Source: an uncultured Eubacteriales bacterium (GTDB lineage Bacteria > Bacillota > Clostridia > Oscillospirales > Butyricicoccaceae). From it: a DNA stretch of 41,140 bases. The stretch spans positions 1 to 41,140 of the forward strand of contig CAJUGU010000019.1 of the NCBI GenBank assembly GCA_910586105.1. The letters are read 5' to 3'. This document shows, piece after piece, positions 33,272-40,890 of the stretch. The notes below the pieces were generated by a model that saw nothing but the letters and a program-made list of their open reading frames with translations, was not told the origin of the DNA and made no database searches. The position numbers were made by a program, and so were the translations under genes. The first letter of the stretch is position 1. Every line of letters starts with the position of its first letter.

Positions 33272-34594
33272 TCACTGCCAATCCAAATCATGACGGATAA
33301 TATCCGTTTCCGTCAGCTCGTCTCCAATTTGGACTTCAATCATGTGCAAATCCGTTACCGCGCAAAGCGCGTGTTTCATGCCCGCTGTAATATAGGCAAC
33401 ATCTCCGCGGCGTACATTTCGCGTATGCCCATCCAGCATCAATGTCCCAGTGCCTTCGACGATTGTCCATATCTCGTCACGGCACGCATGAGACTGATAA
33501 CTGATTTTTTTGCCTGCGCCGACAAAAAGATGTTTTGTCAGGGAATGCACGCCCTGACCGTATGCACGGTAATCGAGCACCTTATAGTAGCCCCAGCGCC
33601 GTTCCTCATACATGGGGCGGCGTGATATCTGGTCCACATACGGCTTCATAAACGAGCTTTCGTTTTTTCCGGCGACCAGAATCCCGTCGGGCGAAGCGGC
33701 AACCACCATATCTTTGACGCCAAGCGCTACCAAGGGAATATCCAATTCATTGATAATTTGTGTTCGATCCGTGCCCTCGCCGCAAATAACCTGTCCAATA
33801 TCCTCCCGGATTTCTTCGGACAGTGTGTTCCATGTCCCCATATCTTTCCACACGCCATGGAACGGAACCACAGCGATGGATGACGCCCGCTCTGCAACTT
33901 CATAATCAAAGCTGATTTTACGCATTGTCCCATAAACGCTGTACAGCGCTTGGTAATCATCCGGCAGACCTTTTTGGGAAAGCAGCCCGAGCAAATAACC
34001 GATCCGAAACCCAAAAACGCCGCCGTTCCACAGCGCCCCCTGATGAATCAGTTTTTCCGCCCGGGCTGCATCCGGCTTTTCAACGAAACGGCAGCCTCCA
34101 TCTTGCAGCGGAAGAATGTATCCATACTTTTCTGACGGATAGGTCGGTGTAATTCCCATTAGAACAAGATCCGCCGTATGATCCAGCACCGCTCGTTCCA
34201 TCTGTGCAATGGTTTCAAAATACCTCATGTCTGTATAAGGATCAACCGGCATCACCACAACCGGCTCTTCCCTTCCGCATTTCAGACGGTCACAAAGGTA
34301 GGCTGCCGCCAATGCAATTGCGGGAAATGTATCACGCCGTTCCGGCTCCGTGACAATTACCACTTCGCTGCCCAGCTGGCTGCGAATGGAATCCACTTGG
34401 GAAACGCTTGTCGCAATCACAACACGCGCTTCCAACGCGGATTCCTGAATCTGCCGATACACGCGCTGTACCATGGATTCAGATCCCCCGTTTGGACTGC
34501 TCAGCAGCTTTAAAAACTGTTTGGAGCGCGCGTCGTTCGATAGCGGCCATAATCGTTTTCCCGAGCCTCCAGACAACAAGACTAGATTCAGCAT
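33272..34594 (-). CDS. manC: Mannose-1-phosphate guanylyltransferase with C-terminal cupin isomerase domain
   Basis: The 440-residue protein joins a nucleotidyltransferase domain (VLLSGGSGKRLWPLS at the start, FVEKPD near 154) to a C-terminal cupin of the mannose-6-phosphate isomerase II type (HLFVGAGKKISYQSHACRDEIW, then EGTGTLMLDG). It supplies GDP-mannose for Gmd. The usual signature reads GGSGTRLWPLS, so Thr is changed to Lys here. The ATG at 34594 follows AAAGGGG by 6 bases. No phosphomannomutase gene is present in the window. Confidence 0.92.
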   Translation of the reverse strand: MLNLVLLSGGSGKRLWPLSNDARSKQFLKLLSSPNGGSESMVQRVYRQIQESALEARVVIATSVSQVDSIRSQLGSEVVIVTEPERRDTFPAIALAAAYLCDRLKCGREEPVVVMPVDPYTDMRYFETIAQMERAVLDHTADLVLMGITPTYPSEKYGYILPLQDGGCRFVEKPDAARAEKLIHQGALWNGGVFGFRIGYLLGLLSQKGLPDDYQALYSVYGTMRKISFDYEVAERASSIAVVPFHGVWKDMGTWNTLSEEIREDIGQVICGEGTDRTQIINELDIPLVALGVKDMVVAASPDGILVAGKNESSFMKPYVDQISRRPMYEERRWGYYKVLDYRAYGQGVHSLTKHLFVGAGKKISYQSHACRDEIWTIVEGTGTLMLDGHTRNVRRGDVAYITAGMKHALCAVTDLHMIEVQIGDELTETDIIRHDLDWQ

Positions 34595-34612
34595 ATTGAT
34601 CCCCTTTCCCAA

Positions 34613-35740
34613 TCAGCCGTGCATCTCACCGGCCCAAAGCGCCTGAAGCTTTTGGGCTGTGCTTTCAATCGAATACCCCGCTTGACAGATCTCCAGGCTC
34701 ATATCCCTGCGTTGCATGCATTTTGCATGCAACAGAGCTTCTGCCCATCCGTCTTCCCCTGCCTCGAGCGGAAGAAATTTTACAAGCTCTGTTACCGCAG
34801 CCTCTTGTGGAACATGGTCGGAACAAACCACGGGCAGACATGCAGCCTGAGCTTCTATCGCAGCAATTCCCAACCCCTCAAAAAGCGAAGGGAACGCCAA
34901 TACATCAAATGCCCATAAAAGTTCCGGAATCTGCGGGCTTACACCGTAAAACGTGACAGCATTTCCAATCCCGGATGCATTGGCCAGTGTCCGCAGCTCC
35001 TGCTCATCCGTGCCCTCGCCGACCAATACCAGCCGACTGCGTGGTTCGCATCCATGCAGCCGCGCGAATGCGCGCAGCAAAAAACGCTGGTTTTTCTGTC
35101 TGCAAAGCCGTCCGATACAGCCTACCACCAATTCGCTTTCGGCGCCGAGCTTCCGGCGCATCATACAGCGCCTGTCCGCATCAAAGGAAAACCGCTCTGC
35201 CTGGATGCCATTGGGTATAAAAATCCATCGCCCTGCCGAATCATCCCTGGCAGAAAATAAAAAACTAGCGGCACTCCGCGAACATGCCAGGCGGTGGGTT
35301 GCCGCATCCGAAAAAACAGACTTCGCACATGCGTGGACTGCAAGTTTCAACGGGCGGAAAAAGCTTTTCCGAAGGTCGGTATTATGGCTGTGCACGATAC
35401 GAATCGGAATCCCCGCCGCCTTCGCTGCCTGCACATACCCAAGCGCCATCCCCTCGAATAAGTGAAAATGAAGGATATCATATCGATTCGTCTGGAGCAT
35501 TTTGTAAAATGTATGAAACCGTGCGTGGCAACTTCGACTGCTTTCCGGGAAGCAATCCAATTCCACCCCTAATTCGAGAAGCCTTGGAAGGTAAAAGTCG
35601 GATTCCAGCTTCACCGCAATAATCCGGATATGAAACCGATCACGGTTTACATAAGGCAGTACATTCAGAAGAAATGATTCTATCCCTCCCGAACCCCACG
35701 TTTCGCAAAACAGCCCAATCCGCAGTCTGCTACACCCCAT
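34613..35740 (-). CDS. GT4-family glycosyltransferase
   Basis: The 375-residue GT-B enzyme has an N-terminal acceptor domain starting IGLFCETWGSGGIES. A C-terminal nucleotide-sugar domain holds IPNGI, GRLCRQKNQ and the EX7E-like motif EGLGIAAIE. It is cytoplasmic and retaining by family. The ATG at 35740 overlaps the wzt stop by 11 bases; the longer open frame runs back into wzt and is not used. It is the first transferase after the exporter. Confidence 0.88.
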   Translation of the reverse strand: MGCSRLRIGLFCETWGSGGIESFLLNVLPYVNRDRFHIRIIAVKLESDFYLPRLLELGVELDCFPESSRSCHARFHTFYKMLQTNRYDILHFHLFEGMALGYVQAAKAAGIPIRIVHSHNTDLRKSFFRPLKLAVHACAKSVFSDAATHRLACSRSAASFLFSARDDSAGRWIFIPNGIQAERFSFDADRRCMMRRKLGAESELVVGCIGRLCRQKNQRFLLRAFARLHGCEPRSRLVLVGEGTDEQELRTLANASGIGNAVTFYGVSPQIPELLWAFDVLAFPSLFEGLGIAAIEAQAACLPVVCSDHVPQEAAVTELVKFLPLEAGEDGWAEALLHAKCMQRRDMSLEICQAGYSIESTAQKLQALWAGEMHG

Positions 35741-36458
35741 AGCATGAGCAGACTTCTTCTGCCTCTCCAAGCATTTTCGCCTTACCGTGTTCCAACCATA
35801 ATACTCGATTGCACATCTCCCGAATCTGCTCAATACTGTGTGATACAAACAAAACCGTAGTCCCTCCGCCCATCAGTTCCAGCATCCGCGATTTGCTTTT
35901 TTCCTGGAATGCACTATCTCCTACCGCAAGAATTTCATCTACAATCAAAATTTCCGGGTCTACGACCGCCGCAATCGAAAAAGCCAACCGCGCCAACATG
36001 CCGGAAGAATAATTGCGAATCGGCGTTTCAATAAATTGGCCCAATTCAGAAAAATCCACAATTTCTTGATATTTTTCCATAAGGAATGCTTCATCATATC
36101 CCAGAATGGCCCCATTCAAAAAAATATTCTCTCTGCCGTTCAAATCCATATCGAAACCAGCGCCCAGTTCCAACATCGGTACAACATTCCCACGGCAGAA
36201 TACGCTGCCCTCCGTTGGTTTCAAAATTCCAGATATAATTTTAAGCAAAGTGCTTTTTCCCGCGCCATTCCGGCCAATCAATCCCAAGGTTTCACCTTTT
36301 CGGACGTTGAACGAAATATGCTCCAACGCGGTAAATTCTTGATATGCCAACCGTCCAGTCAGTGCTGTTGTTACAAACTCCTTTAACGATAAAATCTTAT
36401 CATTGTTCATCCGAAAACGCATGGTAACGTCTGAAACTTCTATGATTTTTTCATCCAT
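35730..36458 (-). CDS. wzt: Polysaccharide ABC exporter, ATP-binding subunit
   Basis: The 242-residue ATPase has Walker A GRNGAGKST at 62-70, the signature YSSGM at 150-154 and Walker B EILIVDE ahead of the GDSAFQEK D-loop. It is of the Wzt/TagH type with the characteristic long N-terminal segment before Walker A. It lacks the C-terminal carbohydrate-binding domain seen in some Wzt proteins (over 400 residues). AAGGTG precedes the ATG, and the permease gene stops 9 bases upstream. Confidence 0.93.
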   Translation of the reverse strand: MDEKIIEVSDVTMRFRMNNDKILSLKEFVTTALTGRLAYQEFTALEHISFNVRKGETLGLIGRNGAGKSTLLKIISGILKPTEGSVFCRGNVVPMLELGAGFDMDLNGRENIFLNGAILGYDEAFLMEKYQEIVDFSELGQFIETPIRNYSSGMLARLAFSIAAVVDPEILIVDEILAVGDSAFQEKSKSRMLELMGGGTTVLFVSHSIEQIREMCNRVLWLEHGKAKMLGEAEEVCSCYGV

Positions 36459-36467
36459 AAAAACACC

Positions 36468-37958
36468 TTATAAATATAACAGGAAACGATCCTGATGACG
36501 GCGAAAAACCAACGCGCCAACCAGCAGCATTCCCAATGCAATCAAAAGACATTGTATGTAGACGACCGGTTCCGGTGAAATCCCATCCAAAATACATAGC
36601 CTTGTGCTTTTCAAGAAATGATAAAGGGGGTTTATCTCCAGAACAAAACGGAATTTATCCGGCAAAATCGTTTCGGGATAGAAGATCGGGGTCGCATACA
36701 TCCACATCATGGTCAGCACACTCCATAAAAACTGCGTATCCCGAAAAAAAACCATAGAGGTAGACAGCAAAAGTCCAAGCCCCAAACAGAAAACAACCAG
36801 GCAAAACAAAAAATAGAGAGAAAGAACGGCTGATTTTTGAAAATGTACGCCCGTAGCAAGACAGACGATCATCAGTGGAATTAAGGAAATCGCCAGATTG
36901 ATTAGGGAAGAAATCACCCTGGTCAGAGGATAAATATATTTCGGCATATAAACCTTCGTAATCAGAGAACTGTTCCCAAGGATTGATGTGAGCGCCATTC
37001 CACAGGCTTCCGAAAAGAAATTGAACATCACTACGCCAATCAGCAAATAAACCGCAAAATTGCTGACATCGTTCTTAAAAATCGTTGAAAAAACAAAATA
37101 CTGAACACACATTGTCAGCAATGGATTTAAGAAACTCCAAAACACGCCAAGTATCGATCTCTTATACTTTGTCTTAAAATCGCGAGAAACCAACTGCCGA
37201 ATCAGGAACCGGTATTTCTCTATTGCAATAATTGCATTTATAAAGTAGCTGCGGCGGCCACGCCGGTAACGTAATCCGACTACGACCATGCCCAACAATA
37301 GAAGAAAGAATCCGGCAGCCACAATCTGCCAATAATGGAGGCCGTACCATATATAGTCTGTCCCGAGTGCTTGAAAACACAATATTCCCGGATACCATTC
37401 CCCATTCACCGTTAAGTCACCCATGTTGATCTCGGAATCCCGGAGCACTTCTTCCAACCCCGCAGACTCCGTCCTCATCCATGGAGTAACCGAACTTCCC
37501 AATTGCCCGTCTGAGACAAGACGAAGCAGCAATGGCTTTTGATAGAATCCTTCCACAGGAGCGGACGGCTTCATGGTTGTAATCCCGCCTTCACCAATCA
37601 CAGATGCATCAAACGTTTCCTCTAAAATAAGCTCGCCACTCTCTAAATCGTATAAGCTAAGAGTAACGGTACCTGCATTAGGGTGATAGCTATCCCCCCA
37701 TTGGACACTTACTTCCTCCAGCCGCTGAATTTTATTGGTAAAACGTTGTTCAACAATGATATCTGCGGTCAGTTCTGTAATTCCACTGTCAGCAGGGGGA
37801 AACCCAAAATTCCCTTGTGACGAGCGGAAATGCAGTTGTTCATCCGCCAAAAAATAAAACAATAAAGCAAGTATCATATAGATCACAAGTATAAACAATG
37901 CCGTCCGGCACAGCATGCCATGCATTGTCTGTCTGCGTTTCCGTTGATTTATATGCAA
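36468..37958 (-). CDS. wzm: Polysaccharide ABC exporter permease with exported N-terminal domain
   Basis: The 496-residue protein has one helix (about 14-38), an exported beta-rich region of about 170 residues (40-210), a second helix (about 213-238) and then a complete ABC-2 permease of the Wzm/TagG type with six helices (LVSRDFKTKYKRSILG at its start, LTMMWMYATPIFYP near the end). Ordinary Wzm proteins are about 260 residues, so the first 230 are an added module. The start is TTG at 37958, with AGAGGTG 7 bases ahead; the ATG at codon 12 has no site. It is the first intact gene of the operon. Leading exporter genes are usual in ABC-dependent glycan loci. Confidence 0.85.
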   Translation of the reverse strand: MHINQRKRRQTMHGMLCRTALFILVIYMILALLFYFLADEQLHFRSSQGNFGFPPADSGITELTADIIVEQRFTNKIQRLEEVSVQWGDSYHPNAGTVTLSLYDLESGELILEETFDASVIGEGGITTMKPSAPVEGFYQKPLLLRLVSDGQLGSSVTPWMRTESAGLEEVLRDSEINMGDLTVNGEWYPGILCFQALGTDYIWYGLHYWQIVAAGFFLLLLGMVVVGLRYRRGRRSYFINAIIAIEKYRFLIRQLVSRDFKTKYKRSILGVFWSFLNPLLTMCVQYFVFSTIFKNDVSNFAVYLLIGVVMFNFFSEACGMALTSILGNSSLITKVYMPKYIYPLTRVISSLINLAISLIPLMIVCLATGVHFQKSAVLSLYFLFCLVVFCLGLGLLLSTSMVFFRDTQFLWSVLTMMWMYATPIFYPETILPDKFRFVLEINPLYHFLKSTRLCILDGISPEPVVYIQCLLIALGMLLVGALVFRRHQDRFLLYL

Positions 37959-38712
37959 TTTAAATCACCTCTCTCAATGCAGCCCCTCATGGCCTGATAC
38001 AGCTTCTGGATACGATTGGCATTCCCCTTGCTTTTCGGAATACCCTCAACTACATACAACCTTGTAATGCAGGGCGTTTCCTGTGCCTTTCTTACTGTAG
38101 ATCGCTCTCCGTTTCGGAATACCCATCCAGAGAGGATATCACATCGCGCTGTGTAACTTCAATAACGCCTCCTGCGGTTCACTTGGGACCCTGATATATT
38201 ATCATGAAAAACAAGCATTTTGCTCTCCATAACATTCTTGGCCGCTAAAATCAATCAACGCTGTCATGGCACAACCGTTGACCCAACCATTTTAATGGCC
38301 AGATAAAGGGGTTCTTTCTCCCTGCTTTCTTGCAGTCCTCAGAAGCTGTCAATAATCTTCTCGCGTAAGCTTTCAGAAGAATCACTTTTCTAAGACATTC
38401 TTTCTTTTCTCCATATGCGCTTTTTAGCAGACATAAATACGCAGAACACGTTAAATTCTACCTTTCTTCATCATCTCGCGACAATGAATTCAATAGTTGG
38501 TATTCACGATACCCGCTATATGCAAAAGTAGAAATTAGTGTTAGCAAGAAACCTGTTAATCGTTTTTGCTGAAAAAATATATTGCCGTAACGACTCTCGC
38601 CACTGGCTTAACGTATTGTCCGCAATATCTTTCCTCGTCATCTTGGATTTCAAAACAGAATAAAATTTGCCGTCCGTTAAAATACGCCCTTGCAGGACTC
38701 CCTTAATAAAAA
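37959..38712 (-). pseudogene. Decayed tyrosine-recombinase-like gene, paralogue of the intact one upstream
   Basis: Minus-strand frames read in order match the intact protein at 38713-39591. TLSQWRESLRQ and KTINRFLANTNFYF (about 38620-38530) match TLEEWRNTL and STVNSFLSVANVYL. REYQLLNSL, LTCSAYLCLLKSA, LYLAIKMVGSTVVP and SGWVFRNGE follow, and GIPKSKGNANRIQKLYQAM (about 38020-37975) matches GVAEDKGSTRCLQKLYRAT. Several frameshifts and stops separate these pieces, so no full product is made. No other gene is seen in this 750-base stretch. The remnant ends over the wzm start. It also lacks the catalytic Arg and the HxxR box. Confidence 0.75.
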
Positions 38713-39591
38713 TTACTGTATTTCCTCCCACCCAATTTCCAGTTGCTCCTGCTCCAAAAGCCTGTTGTGCGCCTGTTCGACCAAAAGACTGATATTGCTT
38801 TCAAATCCTGCCCGGGTGGCACGGTAGAGCTTTTGCAGGCAGCGCGTACTGCCCTTGTCCTCTGCTACTCCCGCTACCGGACAAATCGCGCGGATCATTC
38901 GCGTTACATAAGCGCGATTCATCGGCCTTCCCTCTCTGGTTGTTAAAAACACTGGACCGGATTCTATTCCTTTCCGCCTTGCAAACGCAAGCAGCTCTTT
39001 CTGCAAAACCTCCGGCAAATAAATCACTCTTTTCACCCGATTCCACTCGGTTGCTACCTTGCCGGATTTGATTGCTTCCACCGTCAGCTTGGGTAACTCC
39101 CGCACATTCATTTCGACTGTCGCAAAGAGTTTTATCAGCAGGTAATCACGTTCTTTGCCGCATCTTCGGGCAGCATCCAACATACGCAGATATTCTTGCC
39201 GGCTCAGTTCCGGCTGTTCCTCCATCGTTGTCTTTAATCGATCCGGAAGTTGATACTCCCGCCGACCGACAAAATCCAAATATACATTTGCAACGGACAA
39301 AAAGGAGTTCACCGTCGAATTCACATAGCCGCTTTCAACAAGTGTGTTACGCCATTCCTCCAATGTACCATAATGGATCACTTTATCTTCCGGCAAATAT
39401 TCATAAAGCGCTTTCATATATTTCCCATAGCCGCGCATGGTAAGTTCTGAAACACCCCTTCTGCGGCAGCTGTCCAAAAACTGCGACAGGCTTTCCTCAG
39501 TTACGCAAACGCCGGAATCATGCTCGTTTCTTTGCGGCGTGAGACGTTCAAACCGATATGATCCCCGGAGCGTTTGCTTTGCGTAATTCAT
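38713..39591 (-). CDS. Tyrosine-recombinase-fold protein lacking the catalytic residues
   Basis: The 292-residue protein has the SAM-like DNA-binding domain (about 30-115) and the catalytic-fold domain of phage-integrase-type recombinases (VRELPKLTVEAIKSGKV at 163-179, SGPVFLTTREGRPMNR at 211-226). The box I Arg position holds Asn162 (EMNVREL for xLRxSEL). Box II HNLRH is replaced by TRCLQKLYR (249-257). The C-terminal Tyr is absent, and the end reads EQAHNRLLEQEQLEIGWEE. Strand cleavage is therefore not expected, and a DNA-binding or regulatory role is inferred. AAGGAGG precedes the ATG by 7 bases. It is transcribed towards the polysaccharide operon. Confidence 0.75.
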   Translation of the reverse strand: MNYAKQTLRGSYRFERLTPQRNEHDSGVCVTEESLSQFLDSCRRRGVSELTMRGYGKYMKALYEYLPEDKVIHYGTLEEWRNTLVESGYVNSTVNSFLSVANVYLDFVGRREYQLPDRLKTTMEEQPELSRQEYLRMLDAARRCGKERDYLLIKLFATVEMNVRELPKLTVEAIKSGKVATEWNRVKRVIYLPEVLQKELLAFARRKGIESGPVFLTTREGRPMNRAYVTRMIRAICPVAGVAEDKGSTRCLQKLYRATRAGFESNISLLVEQAHNRLLEQEQLEIGWEEIQ

Positions 39592-39844
39592 AACTGACCT
39601 CCTTTTGTTATAGAAACCTTGCTAAAAGGAAAATACAACCGTATATAAACTCTGTTTTTATATCAGAATACAATTCAATATCTTTACGATACGATGCCAG
39701 TTTTTCAATTCTTTAGCACATATAAACTTTTTGTTTTCCGGCAAAGCGCTATTTTTATCAATAGGCAAATCTTTTACACACTTTTATCAAGATTGTGTAC
39801 ATTCTTGTAAGTTCCAATTTTCCTCAAAAAACAGAAAAAGGGAC

Positions 39845-39873
39845 TTGAAATATGATAAAATATATGGTATAAT
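39845..39873 (+). promoter_or_regulatory. Strong sigma-A promoter with no gene behind it
   Basis: TTGAAA (39845-39850), a 17-base spacer and a perfect TATAAT (39868-39873) lie on the plus strand in the gap between the two recombinase genes. Both genes are on the minus strand, so this promoter serves neither; a terminator follows within 80 bases. The remaining part of the 340-base gap (39592-39844) is AT-rich and shows no clear minus-strand promoter. Confidence 0.7.
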
Positions 39874-39879
39874 CCAAAA

Positions 39880-39951
39880 GAATCATAGGGTCGCATTTGT
39901 TATAAAAAATTACACATTTTTGTAACCAAACCCGTCAAAAACGGGTTTTTT
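39880..39951 (+). ncRNA. Candidate small RNA, about 70 nt
   Basis: The interval from the predicted transcript start to the T run can fold into two hairpins. The first pairs GTTATAAAAA (39899-39908) with TTTTTGTAAC (39917-39926), 10 pairs with one G-U. The second is the terminator stem at 39928-39948. The RNA end would be antisense to the last codons of the serine recombinase. No open frame of useful size is present. The evidence is structural only. Confidence 0.45.
39928..39951 (+). terminator. Intrinsic terminator, plus strand
   Basis: AAACCCGT (39928-39935) pairs with ACGGGTTT (39941-39948) around CAAAA, and a run of six T residues follows. The left arm and loop overlap the 3' end of the serine recombinase gene on the other strand, where no T run follows. 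Confidence 0.75.
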
Positions 39952-40543
39952 CATATGTTTTTGCACGATATCGAAACGTCGGAAGCGGCATCCCGCATTC
40001 CCTGGCGGCTTCCGCGCCAGTAATTTCCCCCAATTTCCATCTTTGGTAGACGTTGTCGTAGTTCTCAGGCAGCGGTCTCGGCGGTCTTCCGAACCGTACC
40101 CCACGTGCTTTGGCGGCGGCAATACCCTGGGCCTGACGCCTCCGGATGTTTTCACGTTCGCTCTGCGCCACGAATGACAGGATTTGCAGGACCAAGTCGG
40201 CGATAAAAGTTCCCATTAAGTCTTTACCGTTCCTTGTATCAAGTAATGGCATGTCTATCACACAGATATCAACGCCTAATTCCTTCGTTAGAATCCTCCA
40301 CTGGTTTTGAATCTCCTCATAGTTCCGTCCCAAACGGTCAATGCTCAATATGTACAGCAAATCGCCGGGTTTGAGCTTTTTGACCAGCTTTTTATATTGC
40401 GGCCGGTTGAAATCCTTGCCAGACTGCTTATCCATATAGATGTTCTGCTCCGGCACCTGCTTCTCCTTTAGCACGACGACTTGCCGATCCTCATTTTGGT
40501 CGACAGTGGAAACTCGTATATACCCATAAATATGACCATTCAT
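39935..40543 (-). CDS. Serine recombinase (resolvase/invertase family)
   Basis: The 202-residue protein has the N-terminal resolvase catalytic domain with nucleophile Ser12 (YIRVSTVDQ), LSIDRLGRN near 67 and the E-helix segment IADLVLQILSFVAQSERENIRRRQ. A short C-terminal DNA-binding domain follows after RFGRPPRP (ITGAEAARECGMPLPTFRYR). The size matches small resolvases and DNA invertases rather than large integrases. AAGGAGG is about 7 bases before the ATG. It may belong to a lost transposon or act on nearby repeats. An inverted repeat lies 30-55 bases upstream of its start. Confidence 0.92.
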   Translation of the reverse strand: MNGHIYGYIRVSTVDQNEDRQVVVLKEKQVPEQNIYMDKQSGKDFNRPQYKKLVKKLKPGDLLYILSIDRLGRNYEEIQNQWRILTKELGVDICVIDMPLLDTRNGKDLMGTFIADLVLQILSFVAQSERENIRRRQAQGIAAAKARGVRFGRPPRPLPENYDNVYQRWKLGEITGAEAARECGMPLPTFRYRAKTYEKTRF

Positions 40544-40572
40544 TCTCGTTCCTCCTTACACTGTACTGACAA

Positions 40573-40599
40573 TCCGGTGTAATTTTTTATTTTACCGGA
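40573..40599. repeat. Inverted repeat upstream of the serine recombinase gene
   Basis: TCCGGT (40573-40578) and ACCGGA (40594-40599) are 6-bp arms around an AT-rich centre. Position and size fit a recombinase or autoregulator binding site, but chance is not excluded. The rest of 40544-40890 holds a terminator and no convincing gene. Confidence 0.3.
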
Positions 40600-40742
40600 T
40601 AGCCGCCAAATCTGTATATGGATAATTTCGTATAAAATCGGCTTTCAAATGAAACCAATTGCCATATATATTGATACTATGCAATAATTTCCCCATGTTT
40701 TTTATAGATCGGCTATCGTCCGGCAATTCCTTACGAATGCTA

Positions 40743-40784
40743 AAAGCCCACAGCAAAAGAATTTTCTCTTTCGCCGCGGGCTTT
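40743..40784 (-). terminator. Intrinsic terminator downstream of the IS630-type transposase
   Basis: On the minus strand a long stem (arms 40784-40767 and 40760-40743) pairs throughout if G-U pairs are allowed, and TTTTA follows. The same arms pair with three mismatches on the plus strand, so leftward termination is favoured. It would end transcripts of the transposase gene to its right. Confidence 0.6.
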
Positions 40785-40890
40785 CCCATTCGGTTTTGGC
40801 TGTCGGTTCATATTTACTTTTGGGATGTAACGCATAAAGGGTGGTTTTACCAGACCACTGCATTGACTAGAGCAATCAGCGAAAAGGTAT

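Noticed and set aside
38516..38731. 71-codon ORF as a separate gene
   Set aside because: It aligns with the N-terminal part of the adjacent recombinase-like protein and is better explained as the first piece of the decayed paralogue.
40592..40789. 65-codon minus-strand ORF before the serine recombinase
   Set aside because: Its first codons form a strong terminator hairpin, no ribosome site is present, and no family is recognised.
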